Shown here in pieces: positions 8,943 through 18,700 of a stretch of DNA of 64,000 nt. Numbering within the stretch: the stretch's first letter is position 1; the number at the start of each line of letters is the position of its first letter. The DNA is from an uncultured Ruminococcus sp. Its GTDB lineage: Bacteria; Bacillota; Clostridia; Oscillospirales; Ruminococcaceae. The stretch spans positions 62,001-126,000 of the forward strand of contig CAJTWE010000005.1 of the NCBI GenBank assembly GCA_910579955.1. The letters are read 5' to 3'. Made by a program: the position numbers and the translations under genes. The notes below the pieces were generated by a model. It did not search any database, was not told the origin of the DNA, and worked only from the letters and a program-made list of their open reading frames with translations.

Positions 8943-9701
8943 ATGTCAATTACAAAAATAATAGTTATTTCTTTAGAAGTACTGCTGCTTTTAGTATTTA
9001 TCATACCGGCTTTCCTAGATATAATAAATATTGGAAATATTGCCGGTATACTTGCCTCAGGTATACTTCTGCTTGCCACAATATTTAATCATAGACTATG
9101 GGATTTTATTAAACATATCTGCCAAAATGCTGCCGGCAGAATTCTTGTAATTTTTATTGCTATCGTGCTTGCTTTTGGAATTTGCTTTGCAGGATTTTTG
9201 ACTGTTCGCATGATATGTACTATGAATAACGCTCCCACTCAGCCCACAACAGTTGTAGTTCTTGGCTGTCATGTAAAGGGTACTGAGCCAAGCCTTATGC
9301 TCGCACGTCGCCTTGATGCGGCTTATGATTACATGATTGAAAACCCGGACGTTAAATGCGTTGTAACAGGTGGCAAAGGCACTGGAGAAGATATAACAGA
9401 AGCAGATGCAATGAAAAATTATCTTATGGATAAGGGCATTAATAGTGAGCGTATTCTTAAAGAAGATAAATCAACAAATACACTTGAGAATATTACATTT
9501 GCAAAGAGAATCTTAGAAGAAAATAATATAAGCGGAGATATAGTAATAGTAACCGACGGCTTTCATCAGTACAGGGCTAATATTATTGCAAAAAAGCAGG
9601 GCTTTAACGCTTATTCCATAAGCTGCCCCACAAGACCGGAACTTGTGCCAACATATTGGGTAAGAGAATGGTTTGCGCTGGCCAATGAGATAATTTTATA
9701 A
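8943..9701 (+). CDS. YdcF/SanA-like (DUF218) membrane protein
   Basis: A 252-aa protein with three N-terminal transmembrane helices (about residues 4-26, 32-50 and 65-90) followed by a DUF218 domain. The domain signatures are VVLGCHVKG, CVVTGGKG, EADAMKNYL, TNTLENITFAKRI and VTDGFHQYRA, which in this family form an acidic pocket of uncertain activity. E. coli relatives (ElyC, SanA) affect envelope integrity, so a cell-envelope role is likely but unproven. It follows dusB by 11 bases and has AAGGAGT as a ribosome site. The last gene before a strong terminator. Confidence 0.85.
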   Translation: MSITKIIVISLEVLLLLVFIIPAFLDIINIGNIAGILASGILLLATIFNHRLWDFIKHICQNAAGRILVIFIAIVLAFGICFAGFLTVRMICTMNNAPTQPTTVVVLGCHVKGTEPSLMLARRLDAAYDYMIENPDVKCVVTGGKGTGEDITEADAMKNYLMDKGINSERILKEDKSTNTLENITFAKRILEENNISGDIVIVTDGFHQYRANIIAKKQGFNAYSISCPTRPELVPTYWVREWFALANEIIL

Positions 9702-9730
9702 TAATTAAAAAATAAAGTTATACGCAAAAG

Positions 9731-9758
9731 CGGCAAGGTATCATCCTTGCCGTTTTTT
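9731..9758 (+). terminator. Terminator after the YdcF gene
   Basis: CGGCAAGG (9731-9738) and CCTTGCCG (9745-9752) around a 6-base loop, followed by six T. Confidence 0.92.
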
Positions 9759-9759
9759 G

Positions 9760-9789
9760 ACCACTTATACCGCTAAAAATACCAACTAT
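9760..9789 (+). promoter_or_regulatory. Candidate LytTR direct-repeat operator
   Basis: ACCACTTAT (9760-9768) and ACCAACTAT (9781-9789) agree at 7 of 9 positions and are spaced 21 bases start to start, two helical turns, as in known LytTR sites. They lie just upstream of the promoter of the LytTR gene. Functional assignment is inference. Confidence 0.4.
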
Positions 9790-9799
9790 CAAAAACCCA

Positions 9800-9828
9800 T
9801 TGACGGCAGCATTTATTTTATATATAAT
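9800..9828 (+). promoter_or_regulatory. Promoter of the LytTR-DUF3021 operon
   Basis: TTGACG (9800-9805), 17-base spacer, TATAAT (9823-9828). Its -35 box coincides with a TTG that would extend the reading frame, so that TTG cannot be the start. Confidence 0.85.
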
Positions 9829-9853
9829 AATACAAAAACAAGGAGATAATGCA

Positions 9854-10294
9854 ATGCAGATCGAATTAAAAATCGACAGTTCGTGTAATGAACCAAGAAT
9901 AATAATATTGACTGATTCCATGACAGAAGAAATTAAAAGCATTTTGGATAAGCTATCAGAAAGTATTCCACCAGTAATCTCAGGAGTTAAAGACAAAAAG
10001 CTCGAAGTCCTTGAACAATCAGATATTATAAGAATATACGCAAATTCAGGAAAGAACTTTGCCGTAACAGATAATGGTGAATATACTCTACGCCTAAGAT
10101 TATATGAAATAGAAAACAAACTGAATTCTAATCAGTTTGTACGTATTTCAAACTCTGAAATAATCAACCTCAAAAAAGTCAATAACTTTGACCTTAGCTT
10201 TACAGGCACAATTTGTGTTAAACTATCAAATGGAGAAACGACCTACGTATCAAGGCGGTATGTTTCTAAAATCAAAAAAATATTAGGTATATGA
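9854..10294 (+). CDS. LytTR-family DNA-binding regulator
   Basis: A 146-aa transcription factor that consists mostly of a C-terminal LytTR DNA-binding domain (about residues 55-145), with no receiver domain. The segment LYEIENKLNSNQFVRISNSEIINLKKV is a characteristic LytTR stretch, and the region ends with SRRYVSKIKKILGI. The ATG at 9854 is chosen because AAGGAGA lies 8 bases before it and because an upstream in-frame TTG is inside the -35 box. It is followed by a DUF3021 membrane gene; this pair is common in Firmicutes, where the membrane protein is thought to restrain the regulator and both genes are autoregulated. Confidence 0.9.
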   Translation: MQIELKIDSSCNEPRIIILTDSMTEEIKSILDKLSESIPPVISGVKDKKLEVLEQSDIIRIYANSGKNFAVTDNGEYTLRLRLYEIENKLNSNQFVRISNSEIINLKKVNNFDLSFTGTICVKLSNGETTYVSRRYVSKIKKILGI

Positions 10295-10306
10295 GGTGGA
10301 AAAATT

Positions 10307-10765
10307 ATGAAAAGGAAGATACTTTTACGCAGCATCATGGGATTTCCTCTGGGAATAGCAGTTGGATATATTATAACCATATTTATTTCTCTAATATCGG
10401 CAAATGGTTATTATTCTCCCTGTGTACCTGAGCTTACAAAGATAATGGACAATGAAATAAATGCGGTTATTCTGCAAGCACTTCTATGCGGACTTCTTGG
10501 TACAGGATTTGCGGCAAGCTCTGTTATATGGGAGATAGAACATTGGGGCATTGTAAAGCAAACAGGAATTTATTTTATTATTGTTTCTGTAATAATGATG
10601 CCGATTGCATATTTAACATACTGGATGGAACACAGTGTTATAGGATTTTTAAGCTATTTTGGGATCTTTGCTGTGATTTTTATAGTTACTTGGATAATTC
10701 AATTTATTATCAGTAAGCATAGTATAAAAAAAATGAATGCAAATTTATATAAAACAAAAAAATAA
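10307..10765 (+). CDS. DUF3021 family membrane protein (LytTR partner)
   Basis: A 152-aa protein with four predicted transmembrane helices (about residues 10-30, 47-68, 78-100 and 108-130) and a short basic cytoplasmic tail. Its size, topology and position directly after a LytTR regulator identify the DUF3021 family. The partner model is that it binds or inhibits the LytTR protein at the membrane; the signal is unknown. It starts 12 bases after the regulator stop with GAGGTGG as ribosome site. Confidence 0.85.
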   Translation: MKRKILLRSIMGFPLGIAVGYIITIFISLISANGYYSPCVPELTKIMDNEINAVILQALLCGLLGTGFAASSVIWEIEHWGIVKQTGIYFIIVSVIMMPIAYLTYWMEHSVIGFLSYFGIFAVIFIVTWIIQFIISKHSIKKMNANLYKTKK

Positions 10766-10817
10766 AGTTGGTAATTTTTATATTTACGAGACTTTATAGA
10801 ATACTGCATTAATATTG

Positions 10818-10851
10818 AAAAGGCTGATGCATTTTGACATCAGCCTTTTTT
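10818..10851. terminator. Bidirectional terminator
   Basis: AAAAGGCTGATG pairs with CATCAGCCTTTT across an 8-base loop, followed by T. It separates the DUF3021 gene from the reverse-strand gene ending at 10854 and can serve both. Confidence 0.9.
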
Positions 10852-10853
10852 CA

Positions 10854-11243
10854 TTATACCGCCTGTCTGCGTTTTTTCTTTTTCTTTACAGGTGCAGGAG
10901 GTTCTGAGCAAATAGCAGGAATGTAATCCTCGAACGTTTCAAAGAGTGCATATTTAACAGCTCCGTAAGATAAAAGCTTTCTGTCGTTCGCACCAACTTT
11001 TATTTTTTCTATATAAAACTCTCTCACACCACGTATCTTGTATTCGTTTCTGTCCATAATTATCCCTGTGGCAACTGAACGGAATCTTGACAAAGACACT
11101 GTAGCATCCTCAACTGTATCATAAAGTGTTTCATCTATCAGCTCCGGCTCTTCCGAAAATCCCTGCGTGCAGCCCTGCTTTACATTTAAACTGGCAGGTA
11201 TTTCACACATTTCAGTCATCATAACTCTGTAGGCATATTTCAC
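10854..11243 (-). CDS. Hypothetical protein with basic C-terminal tail
   Basis: A 129-aa protein that I do not recognise. It starts with GTG at 11243, with GGAGAG about 7 bases upstream on the minus strand, and has its own consensus promoter. The body is mixed alpha/beta with an internal stretch EDATVSLSRFRSVATGIIM, and the last 15 residues are very basic (KKKKKRR), suggesting contact with nucleic acid or acidic membrane. There is no signal peptide, membrane helix or Cys cluster. It stands alone between DUF3021 and greA, back-to-back with the latter. Confidence 0.7.
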   Translation of the reverse strand: MKYAYRVMMTEMCEIPASLNVKQGCTQGFSEEPELIDETLYDTVEDATVSLSRFRSVATGIIMDRNEYKIRGVREFYIEKIKVGANDRKLLSYGAVKYALFETFEDYIPAICSEPPAPVKKKKKRRQAV

Positions 11244-11307
11244 GTCTTATCTCTCCTTTTTTTCAGAAATTTAGCTTTTATGACATTTTTATTTCAATGT
11301 CAACTAA

Positions 11308-11336
11308 ATTATACCAGACAGTATATTATTCGTCAA
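11308..11336 (-). promoter_or_regulatory. Promoter of the 129-aa hypothetical gene
   Basis: Read on the minus strand: TTGACG (complement of 11331-11336), 17-base spacer, TATAAT (complement of 11308-11313). Confidence 0.85.
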
Positions 11337-11428
11337 CAAGATAAAGCACATGAAAAAAATCTGATTATGTCGAAATATAGTAAAGGCGGCAGAATTTACG
11401 TTTTATAAACTCGTTCACAGAAAAGCGA

Positions 11429-11457
11429 TTGACAAAAACGCAAAAATATACTATAAT
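11429..11457 (+). promoter_or_regulatory. Promoter of greA-lysS
   Basis: TTGACA (11429-11434), 17-base spacer, TATAAT (11452-11457), a full consensus promoter 51 bases before greA. Confidence 0.92.
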
Positions 11458-11508
11458 AAGAATGTTATACAATCATAAAGTACGTTTTGCAAAGGAGTAA
11501 TTTGTCTT

Positions 11509-11979
11509 ATGGCTAAGAAGCAGATTTCACAGAGCGGTTATAATAAACTTAATGAAGAACTCGATCACCTGATTACCGTCAAACGTGCGGAAATGGCTCA
11601 GAAGCTTAAAGAAGCACGTGCTCAAGGTGACCTTTCCGAAAATGCTGAATACGATGAAGCTAAAAACGAACAGGCTATTCTGGAAGCAAGAATCGCTGAA
11701 ATACAATATACACTGGATAATTCCGAAGTCGTTGATGATGACGATATTTCTGTAGATGAAGTAGGTCTTGGTTCTACTATTCGTCTGCACAATTTCCACA
11801 GCGGCAAGACAGAAACATTCCAGATAGTAAGCAGCAATGAAGCAAGCTTCAAAGACGGTAAAATCTCCGATGAGTCCCCTATCGGTAAGGGCGCTCTAAA
11901 GAAAAAAGTCGGCGATACATTTATTGTTGAAGCTCCGGTTGGCGAGCTGAAATTTGAGGTACTTGAAATTTCTAAATAA
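11509..11979 (+). CDS. greA: Transcription elongation factor GreA
   Basis: A 156-aa GreA, which binds the RNA polymerase secondary channel and stimulates cleavage of backtracked RNA. The N-terminal coiled coil carries the acidic tip in GDLSENAEYDEAK, the diagnostic GreA signature, and the C-terminal FKBP-like domain holds GSTIRLHNF and ESPIGKGALKKKVGD. It lies 13 bases before lysS; greA-lysS is a frequent Firmicutes pair. Confidence 0.97.
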   Translation: MAKKQISQSGYNKLNEELDHLITVKRAEMAQKLKEARAQGDLSENAEYDEAKNEQAILEARIAEIQYTLDNSEVVDDDDISVDEVGLGSTIRLHNFHSGKTETFQIVSSNEASFKDGKISDESPIGKGALKKKVGDTFIVEAPVGELKFEVLEISK

Positions 11980-11992
11980 GGAGCTGTAAAAA

Positions 11993-13609
11993 ATGGCTGA
12001 AAATATAACACCTAACGTGGACATCGAACAGGACATCCACGAGCAAAAGCGTATCCGTATGGAAAAGCTTGCACAGCGCAAGGCAGACGGTATGGATCCG
12101 TATACTATCACAAAGTTTGACGTTACAAAAAAGGCTGATCAAGTAAAAGCTGAATACGAAGTTGCTGAAGATGCTGTAAAAGCTGCTGCTGGTGATGACG
12201 AAGAAACGCTTCAGGCTGGTCTTGATGCGCTCAAGGAGAATATCATCTCTGTTGCCGGCCGTATCATGAGCAAACGTGTTATGGGAAATGCTGTATTTAT
12301 CCATATTCAGGACAGCACAGACCGTATTCAGGTTTACGTTCGTGTAAATGATATCGGTAAACCTCAGTTTAAGGAATTTAAAAAGTGGGATATTGGTGAT
12401 ATTGTAGGCGTAAAGGGTTATGCTTTCCGTACAAGAACAGGCGAGATCTCTGTTCATACGCAGGAGATAACACTGCTTTCTAAGTCACTTCTGCCGCTGC
12501 CTGAAAAATGGCACGGTCTTAAAAATCAGGATACTAGATATCGTCAGCGTTACCTTGACCTTATCGTAAATCCTGATGTTAAAAATACATTTGTTACAAG
12601 AAGCCGTATAATCAAGGAAATACGCAACTATCTTGATAATATCGGATATATTGAGGTTGAAACACCAGTTCTTCTTCCTCTGCAAATCGCAGCTGCTGCA
12701 AGACCTTTCAAGACACATCACAATACTCTTGATATGGATATGTTCCTGCGTATCGAAACAGAGCTTAATCTTAAAAAGCTCATTGTAGGCGGATTTGACC
12801 GTGTATATGAAGTGGGAAGAATCTTCCGTAATGAAGGCATGGATCCTTCTCATAATCCGGAATTTACTACTATCGAAATGTATCAGGCTTATACTGATTA
12901 TAAGGGCATGATGGATCTTATTGAAGATATGTATCGTTCACTGGCAAAAACTATCTGCGGAAAGGATATTATTTCCTATCAGGGTGTGGACATTCGTCTT
13001 GGTGAACCTTGGGAACGCCTTACAATGATAGAATCTGTCAAGAAGTATGCCGGAGTCGATTATAACGAATGGGCAACTGATGAAGATGCAAGAGCTTGTG
13101 CAAAGGCTCACGATGTTGAAGTTGAAGAGGGCGAAAACGCTACAAAGGGTCATGTACTTATTGCATTCTTTGACGCTTTTGTTGAGGACAAACTCATTCA
13201 GCCAACTATTATATACGATTATCCTGTTGAGAATTCTCCGCTGGCTAAACGTAAGCCGGAAGATCCTGCATTCACAGAACGTTTTGAATATTTCATTTAT
13301 GCTCGTGAGATGGGTAATGCATTCTCTGAACTTAATGATCCTATTGATCAGAAGGAACGTTTAATTCAGCAGGTTGAAGCAAGACGTGCTCTTGGTGATA
13401 TGACAGGTGAGGTTGATGAAGATTTCGTAACAGCTCTCGAATACGGTCTTCCTCCAACTGGCGGTCTTGGTCTTGGTCTGGACAGACTGGTAATGCTTCT
13501 TACTGACAGTGCATCTATCCGTGATGTACTGCTGTTCCCGACAATGCGTCCCCTTCCAAAACAGGGCGCTGGCGCTGTAGACGAAGAACCTGAGGAAACT
13601 GACGCTTAA
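11993..13609 (+). CDS. lysS: Lysyl-tRNA synthetase, class II
   Basis: A 538-aa class IIb aminoacyl-tRNA synthetase charging tRNA-Lys. An OB-fold anticodon-binding domain (about 70-190, with VAGRIMSKRVMGNAVFIHIQD) precedes the catalytic core. Motif 2 is FRNEGMDPSHNPEFTTIE and motif 3 is GLGLGLDRLVMLL. It is slightly longer than the usual 490-500 residues because of an acidic insertion near residues 45-70 (DAVKAAAGDDEETLQ) and an acidic tail. AAGGAG overlaps the end of greA. Confidence 0.97.
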   Translation: MAENITPNVDIEQDIHEQKRIRMEKLAQRKADGMDPYTITKFDVTKKADQVKAEYEVAEDAVKAAAGDDEETLQAGLDALKENIISVAGRIMSKRVMGNAVFIHIQDSTDRIQVYVRVNDIGKPQFKEFKKWDIGDIVGVKGYAFRTRTGEISVHTQEITLLSKSLLPLPEKWHGLKNQDTRYRQRYLDLIVNPDVKNTFVTRSRIIKEIRNYLDNIGYIEVETPVLLPLQIAAAARPFKTHHNTLDMDMFLRIETELNLKKLIVGGFDRVYEVGRIFRNEGMDPSHNPEFTTIEMYQAYTDYKGMMDLIEDMYRSLAKTICGKDIISYQGVDIRLGEPWERLTMIESVKKYAGVDYNEWATDEDARACAKAHDVEVEEGENATKGHVLIAFFDAFVEDKLIQPTIIYDYPVENSPLAKRKPEDPAFTERFEYFIYAREMGNAFSELNDPIDQKERLIQQVEARRALGDMTGEVDEDFVTALEYGLPPTGGLGLGLDRLVMLLTDSASIRDVLLFPTMRPLPKQGAGAVDEEPEETDA

Positions 13610-13652
13610 TAATTTAATTTTACAAATTTAAAAGGGGTGAACTGCCGACAAT

Positions 13653-14678
13653 ATGTCTAAAGTGCACCCTTTTGCTATAACACAGAAAAGAGGCGCTTCT
13701 ATGCCAGCAAATGAAGAAAAACACCCGACCAATAATGAACCTGCACAAAAAACAAGCGGAAAGAGAAAAGATAAACCCAAAAGCTTTCTTGAAACAGTTC
13801 GTGAAATAGATGAAAAGGAACGAAAGCGTGAAGAAGAAATTGAAGCAAAACGCAATCAGATATTAGAAGAACGCAGGAAAAAAGAACAGGAAGCCTATGA
13901 TAAAAAAATACGTGAAGAGCGTATTGAGCTTATGAGGCTTAAACAGGGCGTTATATCTGAAAGCGAAACTATTCATGAAGAAAAAGAAGAAAAAAAGAAA
14001 CTATCGCTCTGGAAAAAAATAACGAACTTCTTATATCATAATAAATGGTGGCTTGTTATAACTGTCTTTCTTATCGGAACATTTGGATATATGGCAGTTG
14101 ACCTTTTAACCACTGTTCATCCGGATATGATAGTAATGGTTCTGACCGACGATCCAATACTCCAGCAAACAAACAACTATCTTTCAGAATATTTTGAACA
14201 GTATATTGATGATATAAACGATGACGGAAAAGTTGTAGTTGATGTTTATGCTATTCCAGTAGATGATAATATAAGCGTAAATGAATACTATAATGGAAAC
14301 ATGACAAAGCTTTCCTCGCAATTCCAAATGGCTGATTCTATAATGGTAATAACCGATGCAGTAGCAAATAAGACTATACTTGCCGATGAAACGCTTGTTG
14401 ATCTGGAGGAATTATTCCCGGATAATAAAAATGTCCATGGTAAAGGCTTTTATATCAGAAACACTGACTTTATGGACAAGGTTGGCTATACCGGAGTTGT
14501 ACTTGACAGAGATATATATATAGGACTGAGAAAGCCAATAAAAACTATGGATAGTCTTGCTGAAATGCAGGAAAACTATGATATTGCGCTTGATGTACTG
14601 ACAAAAGTAATTGACGATCTCCCCTACGTGCAGAAAAACAGAACATTTGAACCATCAATAGAAGGAGGTATCCAATAA
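13653..14678 (+). CDS. Coiled-coil single-pass membrane protein, unknown function
   Basis: A protein of up to 341 aa that I cannot assign. A lysine- and glutamate-rich coiled coil (about 45-100, EEIEAKRNQILEERRKKEQE) precedes one transmembrane helix (about 132-152), then an outer domain of about 190 residues. No lipobox or cleavable signal is present, so the charged N-terminus is probably cytoplasmic. The start is uncertain: the ATG at 13653 has AGGGGTGA about 14 bases upstream, whereas the ATG at 13701 has AGAGG 8 bases upstream and would give 325 aa. Its stop overlaps the nfo start by one base. The outer domain (VLTDDPILQQ, DSIMVITDAV) might bind a ligand, but this is a guess. Confidence 0.75.
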   Translation: MSKVHPFAITQKRGASMPANEEKHPTNNEPAQKTSGKRKDKPKSFLETVREIDEKERKREEEIEAKRNQILEERRKKEQEAYDKKIREERIELMRLKQGVISESETIHEEKEEKKKLSLWKKITNFLYHNKWWLVITVFLIGTFGYMAVDLLTTVHPDMIVMVLTDDPILQQTNNYLSEYFEQYIDDINDDGKVVVDVYAIPVDDNISVNEYYNGNMTKLSSQFQMADSIMVITDAVANKTILADETLVDLEELFPDNKNVHGKGFYIRNTDFMDKVGYTGVVLDRDIYIGLRKPIKTMDSLAEMQENYDIALDVLTKVIDDLPYVQKNRTFEPSIEGGIQ

Positions 14679-15514
14679 TGCTTTATATAGGCTGTCATCT
14701 GCCCTCATCAAAGGGCTATCTTGCAATGGGACGACACGCTGTTTCACTAGGTGCAAACACCTTTGCATTTTTCACAAGAAATCCTCGTGGCGGCAATGCC
14801 AAACAACTCAACAAAGCTGATATAAATGCATTTTTACAGCTTGCTGAAAATCACAATTTCGGAAAACTTGTAGCTCATGCACCATATACGATGAATCTCT
14901 GTTCAGCCAACGAATCTATACGTGAATTCAGCAGGAATATGCTGGCTGATGATATGACGAGATTGGAGCTTACTCCGGGTAATTACTATAACTTCCATCC
15001 GGGCAGCCACGTTGGACAGGGAATAGATAAGGGTATAGAGCAAATTGCCGACGCTCTGAACGCTACTTTAAAACCAACTCAAACAACTACGGTTCTTCTG
15101 GAGGGAATGGCTGGCAAGGGCAGTGAAATAGGCTCTAAATTTGAGGAACTGCGCACTATTCTTGATAAAGTGGAGCTGAAAGAAAAAATGGGCATCTGTC
15201 TTGATACTTGCCACCTATGGGAAGCCGGTTATAATATTGTAAATGATTTAAATGGTGTTCTTGAAGAGTTCGATAGAATTATCGGCATAAATTACCTTAA
15301 AGCTATTCACCTTAACGACAGCAAGAACCTCATTGGCGCACACAAGGACAGACATGAAAGAATCGGTTTTGGCAAAATCGGTACAGATCCACTTATAAGA
15401 ATAATCAATCATCCACAGCTGAAAAAACTGCCTTTTATTCTAGAAACACCAAATGACGATGAAGGCTATTCTAACGAAATAAGCCTTATGAGAAGCAACT
15501 ATACCGAATGGTAA
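14678..15514 (+). CDS. nfo: Endonuclease IV (AP endonuclease)
   Basis: A 278-aa endonuclease IV that cleaves the backbone 5' of abasic sites in DNA repair, with a trinuclear zinc site in a TIM barrel. Family metal-ligand segments are visible in order: VAHAPYTMNL, NFHPGSHVGQG, LLEGMAGKG, CLDTCHLWEAGYN and HLNDSKNLIGAHKDRHERIG. The N-terminus YIGCHLPSSKGYLAMGRHA also matches. GAAGGAGG precedes the ATG, which overlaps the stop of the preceding gene (TAATG), so the two are coupled. Confidence 0.95.
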   Translation: MLYIGCHLPSSKGYLAMGRHAVSLGANTFAFFTRNPRGGNAKQLNKADINAFLQLAENHNFGKLVAHAPYTMNLCSANESIREFSRNMLADDMTRLELTPGNYYNFHPGSHVGQGIDKGIEQIADALNATLKPTQTTTVLLEGMAGKGSEIGSKFEELRTILDKVELKEKMGICLDTCHLWEAGYNIVNDLNGVLEEFDRIIGINYLKAIHLNDSKNLIGAHKDRHERIGFGKIGTDPLIRIINHPQLKKLPFILETPNDDEGYSNEISLMRSNYTEW

Positions 15515-15553
15515 TACGTAAGCTCATGCTTTAAATTCACATATTAACGCAAT

Positions 15554-15606
15554 AATCCCCTAAAAAGAGCTAGGAATGATCTTTTCCAGCTGATTTTTAG
15601 GGGATT
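15554..15606. terminator. Long inverted repeat, terminator after nfo
   Basis: AATCCCCTAAAAA and TTTTTAGGGGATT form a perfect 13-bp outer stem around 27 bases that contain a smaller GCT/AGC pairing. It is followed by TATTTTTTC. It probably ends the greA-lysS-nfo transcript, and its symmetry lets it act both ways. Confidence 0.75.
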
Positions 15607-15680
15607 TATTTTTTCAGCATTTTTCAGCTTCTCTCCCAAGCTATTGACAGAGAGACATTTTAGTATATAGAGCAAATAGC

Positions 15681-15716
15681 TAAAAAGAAAAGCGGTACGA
15701 ATAAATCGTACCGCTT
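15681..15716 (-). terminator. Terminator of the GH9 cellulase gene
   Basis: AAGCGGTACGA (15690-15700) and TCGTACCGCTT (15706-15716), 11-bp stem with a 5-base loop. Read on the minus strand it is followed by TTTCTTTTTA. Confidence 0.9.
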
Positions 15717-15760
15717 ATAAACTTAGTTAAAAGCTTCTAACAGTTTTGACTTGCAAAACA

Positions 15761-18700
15761 TTAGAGTGTAGTAACTGGGAGAGTATCAAGTCTTTCTGCA
15801 AGGAACAGAAGCAGAGCTGTTGCGTCGTTAGCGTCAACGAGATCGTCAGTCTTACACTGAGCGTTCTTCATCTGCTGCTCATTGAACTTGATAGCGTTAA
15901 CCAGATACTTGCTCATGTAAACAACGTCAACCATTGTAACCTTACCATCAAGATTTACATCACCGTACTTAACAGTACCTGGATCGCCGTTTGTAGTTGT
16001 AGAGTCCTTTGTAGTAGTTGTTGTATCGTCACCACTAACTGTAGTAGCTGTTGTTGTTGTTGTGGATGGCTTAGTAGCTGTTGTAACGTCACCATCAACA
16101 TTTGGAGCTTCGTCTTCGAGGAAGGAAGAAATCCAAACTACAGGAGAGTTCCAGTTGATTGTACATTCGTTTACAGACCAAGCTTCTACGTTATCGAGGT
16201 AGCAAAGCATAGGAGCAACTTCGCCAGCCTTGTAGCCCTTACCCTGAATCATCGGGTCTTGCATTTCGGAGTTGTTACCACCGGAGAGAACGCCTCTTGG
16301 AGCAGATGGGAATGTACCATCGAGCTGGTTAGACCACCATCTGTGGTGTGGGTTCTCAAGGTGATGTTCACCATAACCAGAAACGTAAGAGAATTCGAGA
16401 AGGTTTCTACCGAAGATGTAGTCCATAGCAGTAGATACACCGCTGATATACTTAACTTCGTGATCAATGTCATAAGCCAGACCCATTACCATAGCGTTGT
16501 TAACAACCATGGAGTTTGAACCCCACTCATAACCGTTCTTCAGAGTCTTCTTCTGCTCGCCGCCATTGATAGACCAAACAGTTGTCTCATAGTCGTGACC
16601 AACGTAAGGAACACCAAAGTCAGACTCATCTTCAAGCTTGATGAAGTAGTCAGCAGCAGCCTTGATATTGTTGTTGATTGTTGTGAGTTCTTCAGATGTC
16701 AGCAGTCCCTTGTCAACAAGAGAAGCACCGTTGATAGACAGAGACATTGTACCAAGAGCGTTAAGAGTACCCCATGTGAATGCAGTAGCAGAACCGTTGT
16801 TCTCACCGCCTGTCAGGGATGTAGGAACGCCGAAGCACTTACCAGTCTTGTCATCATAACCCAGCATATCTGTCTTATAGGAAGCAGTACCTGTAGTGAT
16901 GTACAGTTCGCAAGCTGCCCAGTAGAATTCGTCAGTTACATCTGTATCACCGTAAGGGCCACCACCCTTGTTCTGTGTCAGAGGAGCATACAGTGAAGCA
17001 TGATCTGCATTCTGATCCGGAACAGTTACATATGGCTTATAGGAATCCTTAGCAGCCTTATATGCCTTTTCAGCAAGTGCCAGACAATCAGCAGCCTCAG
17101 CAGCATCGTATGTCTTGATAAGTCTTGAATACTGAGCCAGAGCAGCAGCAAAGTTCAGAGTAGCTGCATATGTCTTTGGCTTAACTATACGAGTAAGCTT
17201 GCCATCTAATGACAATGCTGTAGCGTCAGCAGGAGATACAGCAAGAGCTGTCCACTTATAGTCGTGGAGCTTGTGGTAAACCATACCATCGGATGGATCC
17301 TGCATTGTCTTAAAGAAGTCAATTTCAACCTGTACTTCGTCAAGAAGGTCAGGTCTGCCGTTGCCAGCTTCAGGGATAACTACAGTCTTACCATCGTCAC
17401 CCCACTTGTCAATGTTACCCTTATTCAGGTCACGATCAAATATAGAAAGCAGAGTCCAGATAGAAACACCGCCGTTTACTACGTACTTACCATGGTCACC
17501 AGCGTCATACCAACCGCATGCGCTTTCCTTGATAGAACCGTTGCTCTTTTCAACATCAGCGTCAGTAGGAATGATGTATACCCACTTAGACTGGATGTAA
17601 GCTTCAGTATTAGCATGACCAGCTGGACGAGCCAGATCAGAAGCAGAAGCCTTAGCACCATCTGGGTCAGCAGATGAAATGTACTTAGCGTCAATAGCAA
17701 CACCAGAACGGTTCTGATAGAAGTAGTTTACAGCTTCTGTTGTCAGGTTGCCATAGATCTCATCGCCGATATCGAAAGGCTGAGAAGTCTTGCCATCACA
17801 AGTAACTGTGTAGCCTGTTCCCTTTTCCTGGAAATCAGAGAAGTCGATAACCTGGTTGTATGTATTGGAAGCATCACAAAGTGTAGTGCCACCTGTTGTT
17901 GTGCCCTCATATACAGTAGAACCACTGGAATTCTTGATCTGGAAAGGCTTAGCTGTGCCATCAGGAGTTGTTCCGAGTACCAGAGTAGCCTTCTTAGCGA
18001 GCTTTGTGAAGTAACCAACCTGGTTTACTGCGATGCCCTTAGATTCATATACTTCTTCTGGCTTATAGTCAGATGCATCATCTGTCATATCAATGAGACA
18101 CATATTATCGAACTTGATAATCTTGCCTTCATTTACGCAGATAAAGTCATTATATGGAGATGTACCGCCGAGGTGGAATGTCCATTCGCCAACGCCCTTA
18201 GCTTCCTTATCAGGTGTGAACTCATAAGCATATGTTGTCCACTGGTTTGAAGGAAGAGTGCTGTTCTTCCAAGCATCCCAACCCATGCCGTAGTCAATAT
18301 TCTGACCGGATGGAGAAGCACTTCTCAGAGCTGTTTCGATGCCCTTCAGATCCTTGCCTTCAACGTCGGAATACTTCAGACCGAGCTGCTGGCCGTTACC
18401 GTGCCACAGTTCCTTATCATCATCTGTCATATCGCCGATCTTAGCATAGATCTTAGCATTTGAATCATCAGTCCATACAGAATATGTAAGACGATAAGTA
18501 TGACCGGATTCAATTGTCAGACCTCTGTGACGGAACTGACAGTCCCAACGACCTTCACCGTTGTTGGAAAGACCACCCGGATTTGTAATCAGGATGTTGT
18601 AGCAGCCTTCTGAAATATCGAATTTCATTGTACCGGTTGCGGATTCGCAGATGTGCCACGGCAGACCAGCGCCATCATTGAAGTCACCGTGACCAAGTTC

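Noticed and set aside
9800..9853. Upstream extension of the LytTR gene to a TTG
   Set aside because: The TTG is the -35 box of the operon promoter, and AAGGAGA serves the ATG at 9854.
15554..15716. CRISPR or insertion element from two neighbouring inverted repeats
   Set aside because: They differ in sequence, lack direct repeats and sit at gene ends; they are ordinary terminators. No CRISPR array was seen in the window.
15746..16519. 257-aa plus-strand frame over the GH9 gene
   Set aside because: It mirrors GH9 and its Thr linker; it is rich in Cys, Ser and Val without domain sense.
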